A DNA stretch of 20,737 nucleotides from a virus, in the IMG/VR virus record IMGVR_UViG_3300030104_003936, positions 1 to 20,737 of that record. One strand, given 5' to 3'. How positions within the stretch are numbered: the stretch's first letter is position 1; every line of letters starts with the position of its first letter. The notes under the pieces were generated by a model, which had not been told where the DNA came from, searched no databases, and saw only the letters and a program-made list of their open reading frames with translations. A program made the position numbers and the translations under genes. Below, piece after piece: positions 9,033 to 17,367 of the stretch.

Positions 9033-9885
9033 TCCATTTTTTCGTAAAGCAGTTAAGTCAGAACAAGACCTGATTGATGATCTCGCGGTCGAGGTTATCA
9101 AAATAAATGGTTTTGATATGATTTACTTGCCAAGAACTCTTGTACGAGAAGATGAACTTTTTGGCGAAGACAGATCTCCCTCAAGATTTAGCACTGGTCG
9201 AGAAATAGAAATGCTCGTTGAATCCGTGGATGGTTTTGAGGGTGATGGCGAGGCGTTTACTCGGTTTGGTCTTGAGATTAAAGACAATGTATCTCTTCTT
9301 GTAGCAAGAAGTAGGTTTGAAAAAGAATTCGCGGATCTTGGATTTACAATTCCACGGGAAGGAGATCTTTTATATTTTCCCATATCAGGTGGATTGTTTG
9401 AAATTGACTATGTTGAGAGAGAAAACCCATTCTATCAACTTAATAAAATTAGCACATACAAAATCACATGTTCGCTGTTCCGCTACTCCGGAGAAGATTT
9501 TCAAACAGGATTTTCCAAGATCGATGGAGTCACATCGGATACCAGAACACAATTTACGACTCTTGTTCTTGGTGCGGGTTCCGGAAACTACACAGAAGGC
9601 GAAAACATTTTTCAAGGATCCGACATATCCGGGGCGACGATCACTGGTCATGTGCAAGAATGGTTGTCTGGTAGCACCACTCTCTTTGTCACAGGTATCA
9701 CAGGCACTTTCCAAACAGGAATCACGGTGGAAGGAGAATCTTCCGGAACGAAGTACGTTGTCTCCAGCACGGGGGTCACGGCAGAATTTGCTGCAACTGA
9801 TGCACTAGAAGATAACCTAGAATTTGAGGCAGGAAACCTATTTGACTTTACTGATACAGATCCGTTTTCGGAGGGTGATCTATAA
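9022..9885 (+). CDS. 14: Neck protein gp14 with extra beta-rich domain
   Basis: 287 residues; T4 gp14 is about 256. Residues 14-165 align by eye with T4 gp14: a Q/E-x-L-x-D-x-L-A-x-E helix, YLPRTLVREDELFGED (36-50; T4 has YYVPREY...LIFGED), EGDLLYFP (113-120), LFEIDYVERENPFYQL (125-140) and a FRYSGED end. Residues about 171-258 form an insert not found in T4 gp14, with the pattern GNYTEGENIFQGS / GHVQEW / TGTFQTG / GESSGTKY. The acidic tail resumes at 260-287 (FDFTDTDPFSEGDL). gp14 joins gp13 in the neck between portal and tail. The start overlaps the preceding gene's end; AGAGGT lies a little upstream. Confidence 0.9.
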   Translation: MATNPFFRKAVKSEQDLIDDLAVEVIKINGFDMIYLPRTLVREDELFGEDRSPSRFSTGREIEMLVESVDGFEGDGEAFTRFGLEIKDNVSLLVARSRFEKEFADLGFTIPREGDLLYFPISGGLFEIDYVERENPFYQLNKISTYKITCSLFRYSGEDFQTGFSKIDGVTSDTRTQFTTLVLGAGSGNYTEGENIFQGSDISGATITGHVQEWLSGSTTLFVTGITGTFQTGITVEGESSGTKYVVSSTGVTAEFAATDALEDNLEFEAGNLFDFTDTDPFSEGDL

Positions 9886-10769
9886 TGTTTGAAACTTTTT
9901 ATAACGAAACTATAAGAAACACCGTAGTTGGGTTTGGTTCCCTGTTCAATGAAATCTATGTTGTTCGTAAAGATAGTAACGGAAACGAAACAAGTCGCTT
10001 CAAGGTTCCTATCACATACGCACCAAAAGAAAAATTTATTCGGATGCTTAATGAGTATTCTAGTTTAAAGGGTACGGATAATGAAAGAGATATATCCACC
10101 ATTCTTCCTAGAATTGGATTCAATATTGAAGCAATCAATTATGATGCAGAAAGAAAAAGAAACACCCTCTCAAAACGGTATAGTGCTTCTAGCACAGCAA
10201 ATCAAATAAAATATGAATATGCTGAAGTGCCTTATGCGATAGATTTCTTCCTCACAGTAGCAGCACGCACTATGGAAGATGGTCTTCAAATCATAGAACA
10301 GATTCTTGCATATTTTACACCAGAGTTTACTGTTACAATTAACTTCACGGATTCAAGAAACAGAATCGATGTGCCAATAGTTCTTTCCTCGGTCGCTTCG
10401 GAAATTGATTTTGAGGGCGACACATCAACACAGCGGTCAATTACCTTTAATCTTGCATTTACCGCACGAACTTATGTGTATGGACCAACCAAGGAAAGCA
10501 AGATTATTACAAAAGTCGATACTACGTTTTTCAACGCCGACTTCGATGCACAAGGAAATATTTCCAGTTCCATGACCGGTGGTGCGGCGGGTCAACACAA
10601 GAAAGCACCCGCACTCGCAAGAGTTATTGCCGGTGTAACTGGTCCTGATGGCATAACCTCAGATATTAATGATTACACAGGAGTCAATGTGTTTGGAACA
10701 ACAACAGATAGAGCAAATTCGATCTTTGAATATCCAGATACACTTGATATGGCAGGAGCAACAATATGA
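9885..10769 (+). CDS. 15: Tail completion and sheath stabiliser protein gp15
   Basis: 294 residues (T4 gp15 about 272). Diagnostic matches to T4 gp15: MFETFYNETIRNTV at the start (T4 MFGYFYNSSFRRYA), FKVPITYAPKEKF at 39-51 (T4 FIRVPITYASKEHF), TILPRIGF, QIIEQILAYFTPEF (T4 QIVEQILPYFQPHF) and a C-terminal beta region ending in the RTYVYGP stretch. gp15 forms the ring at the head-proximal end of the tail that stabilises sheath and tube and docks to gp13/gp14. The last 70 residues are variable. The start ATG shares its A with the gp14 stop (TAATG), with a strong GGAGGG ribosome site at 9870-9875, so it is coupled to gp14. Confidence 0.92.
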   Translation: MFETFYNETIRNTVVGFGSLFNEIYVVRKDSNGNETSRFKVPITYAPKEKFIRMLNEYSSLKGTDNERDISTILPRIGFNIEAINYDAERKRNTLSKRYSASSTANQIKYEYAEVPYAIDFFLTVAARTMEDGLQIIEQILAYFTPEFTVTINFTDSRNRIDVPIVLSSVASEIDFEGDTSTQRSITFNLAFTARTYVYGPTKESKIITKVDTTFFNADFDAQGNISSSMTGGAAGQHKKAPALARVIAGVTGPDGITSDINDYTGVNVFGTTTDRANSIFEYPDTLDMAGATI

Positions 10770-11221
10770 GCGATAATTTAGAAAATTCTTTAAATATAGA
10801 CAAAGTAGAGACAGAGGTTGTACGCAGAAAACCCCCGGTCGAAATTGTGGTGTCAGATGAGGTGAGGGAAAATAAGAAAAAACTTGATCAAAACAAAGAC
10901 TATGCTGAAGTTCGTGATAATCTAAAGAATATAATTGGCACGGGATTAAATGCCATCGACGGGATTCTTTCCGTTGCGAGTGAGGGAGAGTCTCCACGGG
11001 CATATGAGGTTGTCTCACAGTTAATCAAGAGTGTCACAGATGCGAACAAAGATCTCATCGGTCTACATGAGCAGATGAAGAAACTCGACGAAGATACCGG
11101 GGGAAGATCCTCGGGTCCGGTCACCAATAATTCGATTTTCGTGGGTTCCACCAAGGAACTACAAAAACTAGTGAAAAGTAATTTTAAACAATTGAAGGAC
11201 GAAGCGGATGGCGAATCATGA
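10766..11221 (+). CDS. 16: Small terminase subunit gp16
   Basis: 151 residues (T4 gp16 about 164). The central helical hairpin at about 45-107 holds RDNLKNIIGTGLNAIDGILS and SPRAYEVVSQLIKS, then DLIGLHEQMKKL, matching the T4 pattern SPRHMEVFATLMGQM...LKLHKDMKDI. NNSIFVGSTKELQKL (121-135) matches the T4 ATVFMGSPTEL segment. The protein forms a ring that recognises concatemeric DNA and stimulates the gp17 motor. The ATG overlaps the gp15 stop (ATGA), with AGGAG at 10754-10758, seven bases upstream. It overlaps gp17 by 14 bases at its 3' end, so the two packaging subunits are made in linked amounts. Confidence 0.92.
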   Translation: MSDNLENSLNIDKVETEVVRRKPPVEIVVSDEVRENKKKLDQNKDYAEVRDNLKNIIGTGLNAIDGILSVASEGESPRAYEVVSQLIKSVTDANKDLIGLHEQMKKLDEDTGGRSSGPVTNNSIFVGSTKELQKLVKSNFKQLKDEADGES

Positions 11222-12851
11222 TACAACGTACCTTGGCAACATAAACCTAAAACCTGCTGGCGTGAACATCGAGTTCACCGAAGAACAAGTTCAAGAATAT
11301 CTTAAGTGCCAAGCAGATCCTTTATATTTTATTAAAAATTATATAAAGATTATTTCTCTTGATCATGGTCTTGTCCCATTTAAAACATGGGCATATCAAG
11401 ATAACATGATCAACACGATTCACAATAATAGATTTACAATCGCTAAACTTCCCCGACAGTCCGGGAAGTCTACTACTGTTATTGCATATCTCTTGCATTA
11501 TGTTCTTTTCAACTCAGAAGTCAATGTGGCAATTCTTGCTAACAAGCAGGCGACCGCACGCGAACTCCTCTACCGCCTGAAGTTGGCATATGAAAACTTA
11601 CCCAAGTGGTTGCAACAGGGCATCATCGAATGGAACAAAGGTAATATTTCTTTAGAAAATAATTCTAAGGTTCTTGCCTCATCAACCTCGTCCAGTGCGG
11701 TTCGTGGTGGTTCATTTAACATGATCTTCCTAGACGAATTTGCATATGTCCCTGAAAATGTGGCAGACGAATTCTTCTCGTCTGTCTATCCGACAATTTC
11801 ATCTGGTAAAGAAACAAAAGTCCTAATTATTAGCACCCCCAAAGGTTTGAATATGTACTACAAACTGTGGAGGGATGCAGAGGAAGGAAATAACTCTTAT
11901 GTTCCTGTTGAGGTACATTGGTCGGAAGTTCCGGGGCGTGATGACAAGTGGAAGAAAGAAACGATTGCCAATACGTCAGCGTCACAATTTCGTGCTGAGT
12001 TTGAGTGCGAGTTTATTGGGTCACAGAACACACTGATCGATCCTGCTAAACTAAAATGCTTGGCGTACCGAAAACCGATGGCGGAACGCGATGATGGTTT
12101 TGTACAATATTACCCACCCGAAGAGGGTCGTACATATTTCATGTCGGTCGATGTGTCCCGTGGTCGAGAACTAGATTACCATGCGGTGACAGTTCTGGAT
12201 ATCACGGAGATGCCATACAAAATTTGTGCAATTTATAGAAATAATGAACTTGCCCCTATGCTTTTACCAAACATAGTCAACGCTATGGGTCACATATACA
12301 ACAAAGCATGGTGTCTGGTAGAAATCAATGACATTGGAGGTCAGGTGGCAGATGTTCTGTACAACGAACTCGAATATGAAAACCTCATGATCACCAGTGT
12401 TCGTGGTCGAAAGGGTCAGACGATGGATGGTGGTTTTGGTAGTTTCCAATCACAACTTGGTGTGCGAACCAGTCCAGCGGTCAAGAAACTGGGATGTGCT
12501 TTACTTAAAGATATGATCGAGGGCGACAAGATGCTCATCGAAGATTATCAAATGATCCAAGAACTCACGGCGTTTGTTTCAAAAAAGAATTCATATGAGG
12601 CAGAAACGGGTCACCATGATGACCTAGTAATGACTCTGGTTCTGTTCGCATGGACAACTTCACAGAATTATTTCAAAGAACTAACTGACCTAGATATAAG
12701 GACGAAACTTTACCAAGATAAAATTCGTCAAATAGAAGAAGATCTTGCTCCATTTGGATTTATTGACGACGGATCGGCGGACGATACCTTTGTTGATAAT
12801 CAAGGAACGCGGTGGAGTGTGGATCAAGAGAATGATACTATGGATTGGTGA
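11208..12851 (+). CDS. 17: Large terminase gp17 (packaging ATPase and headful nuclease)
   Basis: 547 residues, shorter than T4 (610). The N-terminal ATPase has Walker A LPRQSGKST at 81-89, Walker B MIFLDEF at 172-178 (D176, catalytic E177) and the coupling motif IISTPKG at 207-213. The C-terminal RNase H-like nuclease has D315 (MSVDVSRGRELDYHA), E372 (LVEIN) and D471/D472 (HHDDLVM), equivalent to the three acidic metal ligands of T4 gp17. The active set is complete. It docks on portal gp20, pumps DNA into the prohead and cuts the concatemer. The start is inside gp16, with GAAGGA at 11194-11199. The acidic C-terminal tail (about 510-547) is variable. No intein or intron interrupts it, although terminase genes are common insertion sites. 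Confidence 0.97.
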   Translation: MANHDTTYLGNINLKPAGVNIEFTEEQVQEYLKCQADPLYFIKNYIKIISLDHGLVPFKTWAYQDNMINTIHNNRFTIAKLPRQSGKSTTVIAYLLHYVLFNSEVNVAILANKQATARELLYRLKLAYENLPKWLQQGIIEWNKGNISLENNSKVLASSTSSSAVRGGSFNMIFLDEFAYVPENVADEFFSSVYPTISSGKETKVLIISTPKGLNMYYKLWRDAEEGNNSYVPVEVHWSEVPGRDDKWKKETIANTSASQFRAEFECEFIGSQNTLIDPAKLKCLAYRKPMAERDDGFVQYYPPEEGRTYFMSVDVSRGRELDYHAVTVLDITEMPYKICAIYRNNELAPMLLPNIVNAMGHIYNKAWCLVEINDIGGQVADVLYNELEYENLMITSVRGRKGQTMDGGFGSFQSQLGVRTSPAVKKLGCALLKDMIEGDKMLIEDYQMIQELTAFVSKKNSYEAETGHHDDLVMTLVLFAWTTSQNYFKELTDLDIRTKLYQDKIRQIEEDLAPFGFIDDGSADDTFVDNQGTRWSVDQENDTMDW

Positions 12852-12860
12852 AAATGATTA

Positions 12861-12900
12861 ATTTGATAGATATTACAGCGTTGATAAGGAGATAACAATG
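12861..12900 (+). repeat. 40-base leader before gp18, near-duplicate of the gp22 leader
   Basis: The 40 bases ending in the gp18 ATG align without gaps with the 40 bases ending in the gp22 ATG (19231-19270), 29 identities. Shared blocks are ATAGATA, ACAG, ATAAGGAG and ACAATG, each at the same distance from the start codon. It contains the ribosome site AAGGAG (12886-12891) and a candidate promoter box. Confidence 0.6.
12866..12872 (+). promoter_or_regulatory. Candidate late promoter box upstream of gp18
   Basis: ATAGATA, starting 32 bases before the gp18 ATG, exactly the distance of the same heptamer before gp22. It is similar to the T4 late -10 consensus TATAAATA. The sheath is made in very large amounts, so its own late promoter would be expected. 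Function is inferred from motif, position and recurrence. Confidence 0.4.
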
Positions 12901-15243
12901 GCATTTCAACTCAGTCCCGGTGTTGATGTAAAAGAAATTGATCTGACAGCAATCATCCCTGCCGTGTCCACAACTAAGGCAGGATTTGCAGGACTTTTTA
13001 ATTGGGGTCCAGTCGAACAAAGAATTACAGTCACCAGCGAAAATAATTTAGTAGATAGATTTTCTACCCCCGACAATACAAACTACCCACACTGGTTTAC
13101 CGCAGCAAACTATCTTGGTTATTCTAATAATCTTCAAGTGGTTCGTGTCGTAAACCAAGACACTGCACTAAACTCATCTAGTAATGGTGGGTTCCTAATT
13201 AAGAACGATGAACACTTTGAAGAACGGGACGCTGCTGCTGTTTCTGCTTCTCATGAATTTATCGCACGGTTCCCCGGAACACTAGGAGACTCGATTTCCG
13301 TTTCTGTTTCAGATAGAACCGAATCATCTCTAAATCCAATTATTGCGTTCCCAAGCACATCAACAGGATTTACAGTCGGGACCGACGATGCAGCAACAAC
13401 AAGCACAACCTCGTTTGGGTTTGTTACCACCTCCTCCAACCTTCCCCTATCAATCGTCGCTAACTCAGATACACTAAGATTCAAGAGAGGTGATTCCAAG
13501 ACAATTACCGGAGTTACCAATGCAGTTAAACTTGGTGTTGTTGATACGGCATTCAATAGTGGTGCCACTTCTTCTCTTGCTGGTAAGGGTGCAGGTCGTA
13601 TCGCAGGTGCCACACTGAGCATTACTCTAGTTTCCGCTGGAGACACTTCTGACTTCACCGGAATTGTGGGTGATTATATCACACTGTCACACAACGAGGG
13701 CGTTGGAGTTGCTAAGGTGACTGGCATCTCTGCCGCTCCCGATAACGGCGGATTGGTTGCACAACTTGGACTAGGTGCAAGTGGTTTCGGATTCGATGAC
13801 GATGACATTGCCCTATCCTCGTCTATGGAAATTATTAGACTTGGACAACTAACCTGTGGTGGTGCAACATTCACCGATGCTACCAGTGGCATGACCGCTG
13901 CTAGTATCCGATGGAAGTATGCAAACGAGTTTGATCAAAAACTACCCTCCACTAGTTCTTCCGTTGAGGCACATGGTGCCTCGTTCGACTTACTCCACGC
14001 CATTGTGGTCGATGAAGACGGAGATTGGACTGGGACCAAGGGAACTGTTCTTGAGAGATTTGAATCTCTATCGAAGGCAACAAATGCCAAGGAAGAAAAT
14101 GGTTCCTCCCTCTACTATAAAGATTATATTAATGCAAACTCCAATTATGTTTACACCTCTGCCATTCCCGGCACTCGTACATCTGGAGCATTCGCATTCG
14201 GGGAAGCATCAACTTCGTCCGGTGGTACTTTCGCTAAACTAACGCAGAACTACTACGAGTCACTCTCAGGTGGAACTTCATCTGCTCCCGCAGGCGGCGA
14301 CTACTACACAGATGGTTATGAATTGTTTGCAGACAGTGAAACAGTTGACATCTCGCTAATTCTTGGTGGAGAAATGGCAGGAATTCATGCAAGTAATCTA
14401 GTAGATCTTTGTACTGCCAGAAAGGACGCAGTTGCGTTCCTCTCACCACCAAAAACTGCTGTGGTAAACTCCGCAGGAAATGCATCAAAGAGTGCAGCAG
14501 TTGCAACTGCAAACGTAGCAGCATATCGTCAAGGAATCAATGCAAATGATGCCGGTGGCGACCAAAACTACGTTAACGGTGGACTAAATGTTTCCTCCTC
14601 ATACGCAGTTCTAGACAGTGGTTACAAGTACATGTACGACCGATACAATGATGTCTTCCGATTCGTTCCACTTAACGGTGACATCGCAGGTATCGCGGTA
14701 CGATCAGATAACGAGACCGAGACTTGGTTCTCGCCTGCTGGTTTCAACCGTGGTCAGGTTCGTGGAGTCGTAAAACTTGCATATAACCCACTCAAGGCAC
14801 AACGAGATGAACTCTACACTAACGGAATTAACCCCGTGGTGTCTTTCCCCGGAGAGGGCACAGTTCTCTTTGGTGATAAGACCATGCAAGCAAAACCAAG
14901 TGCATTCGATAGAATTAATGTAAGAAGACTCTTCATTGTTCTTGAGAAAGCAATTGCTACTGCTGCGAAGTTCCAACTCTTTGAGCAGAATGACGCATTT
15001 ACCCGTGCATCATTCCGACAACTCCTAGAACCGTTCCTCAGAGATGTTCAGTCTCGTAGAGGTATCATTGACTTCAAGGTTGTATGCGATGAATCAAATA
15101 ACACTGGCGAAGTGATTGATAGAAACGAGTTTATCGCTGATATCTTTATCAAACCAACCCGTTCGATCAACTTCATTACACTCAACTTCATTGCCACCAG
15201 AACTGGCATTGACTTTGACGAAATTGGTGGGTCTTCCTCATAA
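12898..15243 (+). CDS. 18: Contractile tail sheath protein gp18
   Basis: 781 residues, against 659 in T4. The N-terminal block (MAFQLSPGVDVKEIDLT, then AGFAGLFNWGPVEQ and LQVVRVVN at about 80-87) and the C-terminal block from about 570 (LDSGYKYMYDRYNDVFRFVP, SPAGFNRGQVRG, then ARTGIDF-like ending TRTGIDFDEIGG) are the inter-subunit handshake and core regions conserved in contractile sheaths. Residues about 115-500 are variable, Gly/Ser/Thr-rich, and account for the extra length; these usually form surface domains of the sheath. The protein polymerises around the gp19 tube and contracts at infection. The start is fixed by AAGGAG at 12886-12891 after a 46-base gap. Codons look richer in C-ending forms than those of gp13-gp15, as expected for high expression. 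Confidence 0.95.
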   Translation: MAFQLSPGVDVKEIDLTAIIPAVSTTKAGFAGLFNWGPVEQRITVTSENNLVDRFSTPDNTNYPHWFTAANYLGYSNNLQVVRVVNQDTALNSSSNGGFLIKNDEHFEERDAAAVSASHEFIARFPGTLGDSISVSVSDRTESSLNPIIAFPSTSTGFTVGTDDAATTSTTSFGFVTTSSNLPLSIVANSDTLRFKRGDSKTITGVTNAVKLGVVDTAFNSGATSSLAGKGAGRIAGATLSITLVSAGDTSDFTGIVGDYITLSHNEGVGVAKVTGISAAPDNGGLVAQLGLGASGFGFDDDDIALSSSMEIIRLGQLTCGGATFTDATSGMTAASIRWKYANEFDQKLPSTSSSVEAHGASFDLLHAIVVDEDGDWTGTKGTVLERFESLSKATNAKEENGSSLYYKDYINANSNYVYTSAIPGTRTSGAFAFGEASTSSGGTFAKLTQNYYESLSGGTSSAPAGGDYYTDGYELFADSETVDISLILGGEMAGIHASNLVDLCTARKDAVAFLSPPKTAVVNSAGNASKSAAVATANVAAYRQGINANDAGGDQNYVNGGLNVSSSYAVLDSGYKYMYDRYNDVFRFVPLNGDIAGIAVRSDNETETWFSPAGFNRGQVRGVVKLAYNPLKAQRDELYTNGINPVVSFPGEGTVLFGDKTMQAKPSAFDRINVRRLFIVLEKAIATAAKFQLFEQNDAFTRASFRQLLEPFLRDVQSRRGIIDFKVVCDESNNTGEVIDRNEFIADIFIKPTRSINFITLNFIATRTGIDFDEIGGSSS

Positions 15244-15248
15244 ACGCC

Positions 15249-15255
15249 ATACATA
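15249..15255 (+). promoter_or_regulatory. Candidate late promoter box upstream of gp19
   Basis: ATACATA, 25 bases before the gp19 ATG, in a 30-base gap. It lies in the 9-base string CCATACATA (15247-15255) that also occurs before gp13 at 7747-7755. It matches the ATA[G/C]ATA pattern. Inference only. Confidence 0.35.
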
Positions 15256-15273
15256 GAAAAGGAGATATAACAC

Positions 15274-15837
15274 ATGAATATCGAAAGATTTAAATCAGCA
15301 CTTTCTACCGGTGGCGTTCGCCCAGCATTCTTCAGGGTGCAAGGCAACATCGGAAAGACATCGTTGCCCGATAAAGTTGGGTTTCTTGTTAAAGCATCAT
15401 CTTTACCAGCATCTGAAATTGGTGAGATCCCTGTTGATTATCGTGGAAGAAGCATTAAACTTCCCGGTAAAAGGGTATATGGAGACTGGGAACTTACCAT
15501 GCTCTCTGATGGTGAATTCCAGTTAAGGAATGCATTTGAGCGTTGGATGAATGATCTCAATGATGCAGTCGAGAATGTTGCCGATCAGGAACACAACTTA
15601 AATAATGTTCTATTCCCGAACTGGAGCATCGACCAACTAGATCGCACTGGCAAACCACTTAAAACTTATACCATGTTCCACTGCTGGCCAAAATCAGTTG
15701 CTGCAATTGAAACATCATATGATAATGAAGCACTAGCAGAATTTTCCGTGACGCTCGCCTATTCTTACTTCCTCACCAATGATGGAACTGGTAGTAATCG
15801 AGTCCCTCTCGGTGATGCTGCGTTCCCCGGTGAGTGA
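15274..15837 (+). CDS. 19: Tail tube protein gp19
   Basis: 187 residues (T4 163). The T4-like tube fold is visible as MNIERFKSALSTGGVRPAFFRVQ, then FLVKASSLPASEIGEIPVDYRGRSIKLPG (about 37-65; T4 has CKATALPAG-IPVGFMNRKINVAG), YGDWELTMLSDGEFQLRNAFERW and the C-terminal beta region with HCWPKSVAAIETSYDNEALAEFSVTLAYSYF (T4 GLWPTNVGELQLDWDSNNEIQTFEVTLALDYW). Hexamers stack to form the inner tail tube through which DNA and ejection proteins pass. A C-terminal extension of about 20 residues is not seen in T4. The start is preceded by AAGGAG at 15259-15264. Stops TGA TAG are in tandem. Confidence 0.95.
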   Translation: MNIERFKSALSTGGVRPAFFRVQGNIGKTSLPDKVGFLVKASSLPASEIGEIPVDYRGRSIKLPGKRVYGDWELTMLSDGEFQLRNAFERWMNDLNDAVENVADQEHNLNNVLFPNWSIDQLDRTGKPLKTYTMFHCWPKSVAAIETSYDNEALAEFSVTLAYSYFLTNDGTGSNRVPLGDAAFPGE

Positions 15838-15843
15838 TAGATA
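15837..15843 (+). promoter_or_regulatory. Candidate late promoter box upstream of gp20
   Basis: ATAGATA, overlapping the gp19 stop codon, 22 bases before the gp20 ATG. A further ATAGATA at 15866 lies inside the first gp20 codons and is not counted as a promoter. Inference from the pattern shared with gp13, gp18, gp19 and gp22. Confidence 0.3.
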
Positions 15844-15858
15844 AAGAAGAGGTGATAT

Positions 15859-17367
15859 ATGCCAATAGATATTTTTGGTTTTAGTTTTGGAAGAAAGCAA
15901 CAATCGCCTTCACCCAATTTAGATCCTTCTTTGGATGTAAAAGAGGTGAAGTCGTTTGTTCCTCCTTTATTGGATGATGCAGATTATGTGGATGCTGGTG
16001 GGTATTTCGGGGCGTATCTAGATCTCGATGGTTCTCTTAAAACAGAATCAGAATTCATTGCGAAGTACAGAGAGATGTCACTTCATCCAGAGGTTGAAAG
16101 TGCTATCGAAGATGTTTGCAACGAAGCAATCGTTTCTGATGATGAGAAAAAACCAGTTGAGTTAATTCTTGATCAAGTCATCTCATCTGATATTGTCAAG
16201 AAGAAAATGCACGAAGAATACGAGCAGATTCTCAGACTGCTTGATTTCAATAACAGAGGATACGAAATTTTTAGAAGGTGGTTTATTGATGGTAAAGGAT
16301 ATTATCACATCATCATTGATAAAAATAACCCCAAAAAAGGAATCGTTGAACTTCGACCAATTGACGCACTTAAAATTAAGAAAATGGTTGAAGTCCAAAA
16401 AGCAACGGACGAACAAAGTGGAACCAAATATATTAAAGGTGTAAAAGAATTTTACACATACAGAGAAAACCCCACGGACCAGACTGGTCTTAGACTTTCT
16501 CCCGAATCTATCTGTTACTACCACTCAGGTCTTTTTGATCCACTATCCAATCGTGCAATAAGTTATCTCCATAAAGCAATTAAACCACTCAACCAACTTC
16601 GTATGATCGAAGATGCCGTGGTGATCTACAGAATCTCGCGTGCGCCGGAGCGAAGAATATTCTATATCGATGTCGGTTCTCTTCCCAAGAACAAGGCAGA
16701 GGCATATGTTCGTGATCTTATGAACAGATACCGAACAAAACTAACATACGATGCATCCACTGGTGAAGTTCGTGATGAGAAAAAGCACATGTCCATGCTC
16801 GAAGATTATTGGTTACCTCGTCGTGAAGGCGGTAAAGGAACCCAGATCGAAACTCTCGATGGTGGACAGAACCTCGGTGAGATGGAGGATGTTGAATACT
16901 TCCTAAAGAAACTTTATAAAGCACTTAGCATTCCACAGTCCCGAATGGAAGCAGAAAATGGGTTCAACATGGGTAGGTCTTCCGAGATCACCCGCGATGA
17001 ACTAAAATTTTACAAATATGTAGAAAGACTTCGTGATAAATTCAGTTCTGTTTTTGTTTCTCTTCTAAAAACACAGTGTATCTTGAAGGGTGTCCTGAAA
17101 GAAGAAGACTGGTATAAGATTGAACAAGACCTTAAATTTGAATATACTAGTGATAACTATTTTACTGAACTAAAAGAACATGAAATACTTTCAGAAAGAC
17201 TAGATATATTACAGAGTGTTCAGGAACACATTGGTGATTATTACTCTAGAGAATGGGTTAGAAAAAATATCCTACAACAAACCGAAAAGGATATTAAACG
17301 TCAAGACAAACAGATTCAGAAAGAGCGAGAACTCGGACTGATCAAGGACGACACTGGAGGATTCTAA
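15859..17367 (+). CDS. 20: Portal vertex protein gp20
   Basis: 502 residues (T4 524). Conserved T4-like portal features include the N-terminal YREMSLHPEVESAIEDVCNE segment (about 70-90), RGYEIFRRWFIDGKGYYHII, LRPIDALKIKKM (about 165-176; T4 has LRPIDPRKIK), the clip and stem region APERRIFYIDVGSLPKNKAE, MLEDYWLPRREGGKGTQIETL, GEMEDVEYFLKKLYKALSIP and RSSEITRDELKF. A dodecamer forms the unique head vertex, nucleates prohead assembly, docks the gp17 motor and later holds gp13/gp14. The ribosome site AAGAGGTGA (15847-15855) is nearly the full complement of the 16S tail, so the start is secure. It ends in TAATG, sharing one base with the next gene. Confidence 0.96.
   Translation: MPIDIFGFSFGRKQQSPSPNLDPSLDVKEVKSFVPPLLDDADYVDAGGYFGAYLDLDGSLKTESEFIAKYREMSLHPEVESAIEDVCNEAIVSDDEKKPVELILDQVISSDIVKKKMHEEYEQILRLLDFNNRGYEIFRRWFIDGKGYYHIIIDKNNPKKGIVELRPIDALKIKKMVEVQKATDEQSGTKYIKGVKEFYTYRENPTDQTGLRLSPESICYYHSGLFDPLSNRAISYLHKAIKPLNQLRMIEDAVVIYRISRAPERRIFYIDVGSLPKNKAEAYVRDLMNRYRTKLTYDASTGEVRDEKKHMSMLEDYWLPRREGGKGTQIETLDGGQNLGEMEDVEYFLKKLYKALSIPQSRMEAENGFNMGRSSEITRDELKFYKYVERLRDKFSSVFVSLLKTQCILKGVLKEEDWYKIEQDLKFEYTSDNYFTELKEHEILSERLDILQSVQEHIGDYYSREWVRKNILQQTEKDIKRQDKQIQKERELGLIKDDTGGF

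Noticed and set aside
9317-9808. 163-codon + strand frame overlapping gp14
   Set aside because: gp14 motifs are in the other frame throughout; this one is basic and without structure, so a shadow.
12854-12895. 13-codon mini-frame in the gp18 leader, ending two bases before the gp18 ATG
   Set aside because: It could couple translation, but the otherwise similar gp22 leader has no counterpart ATG and the ribosome site is poor, so it is probably chance.
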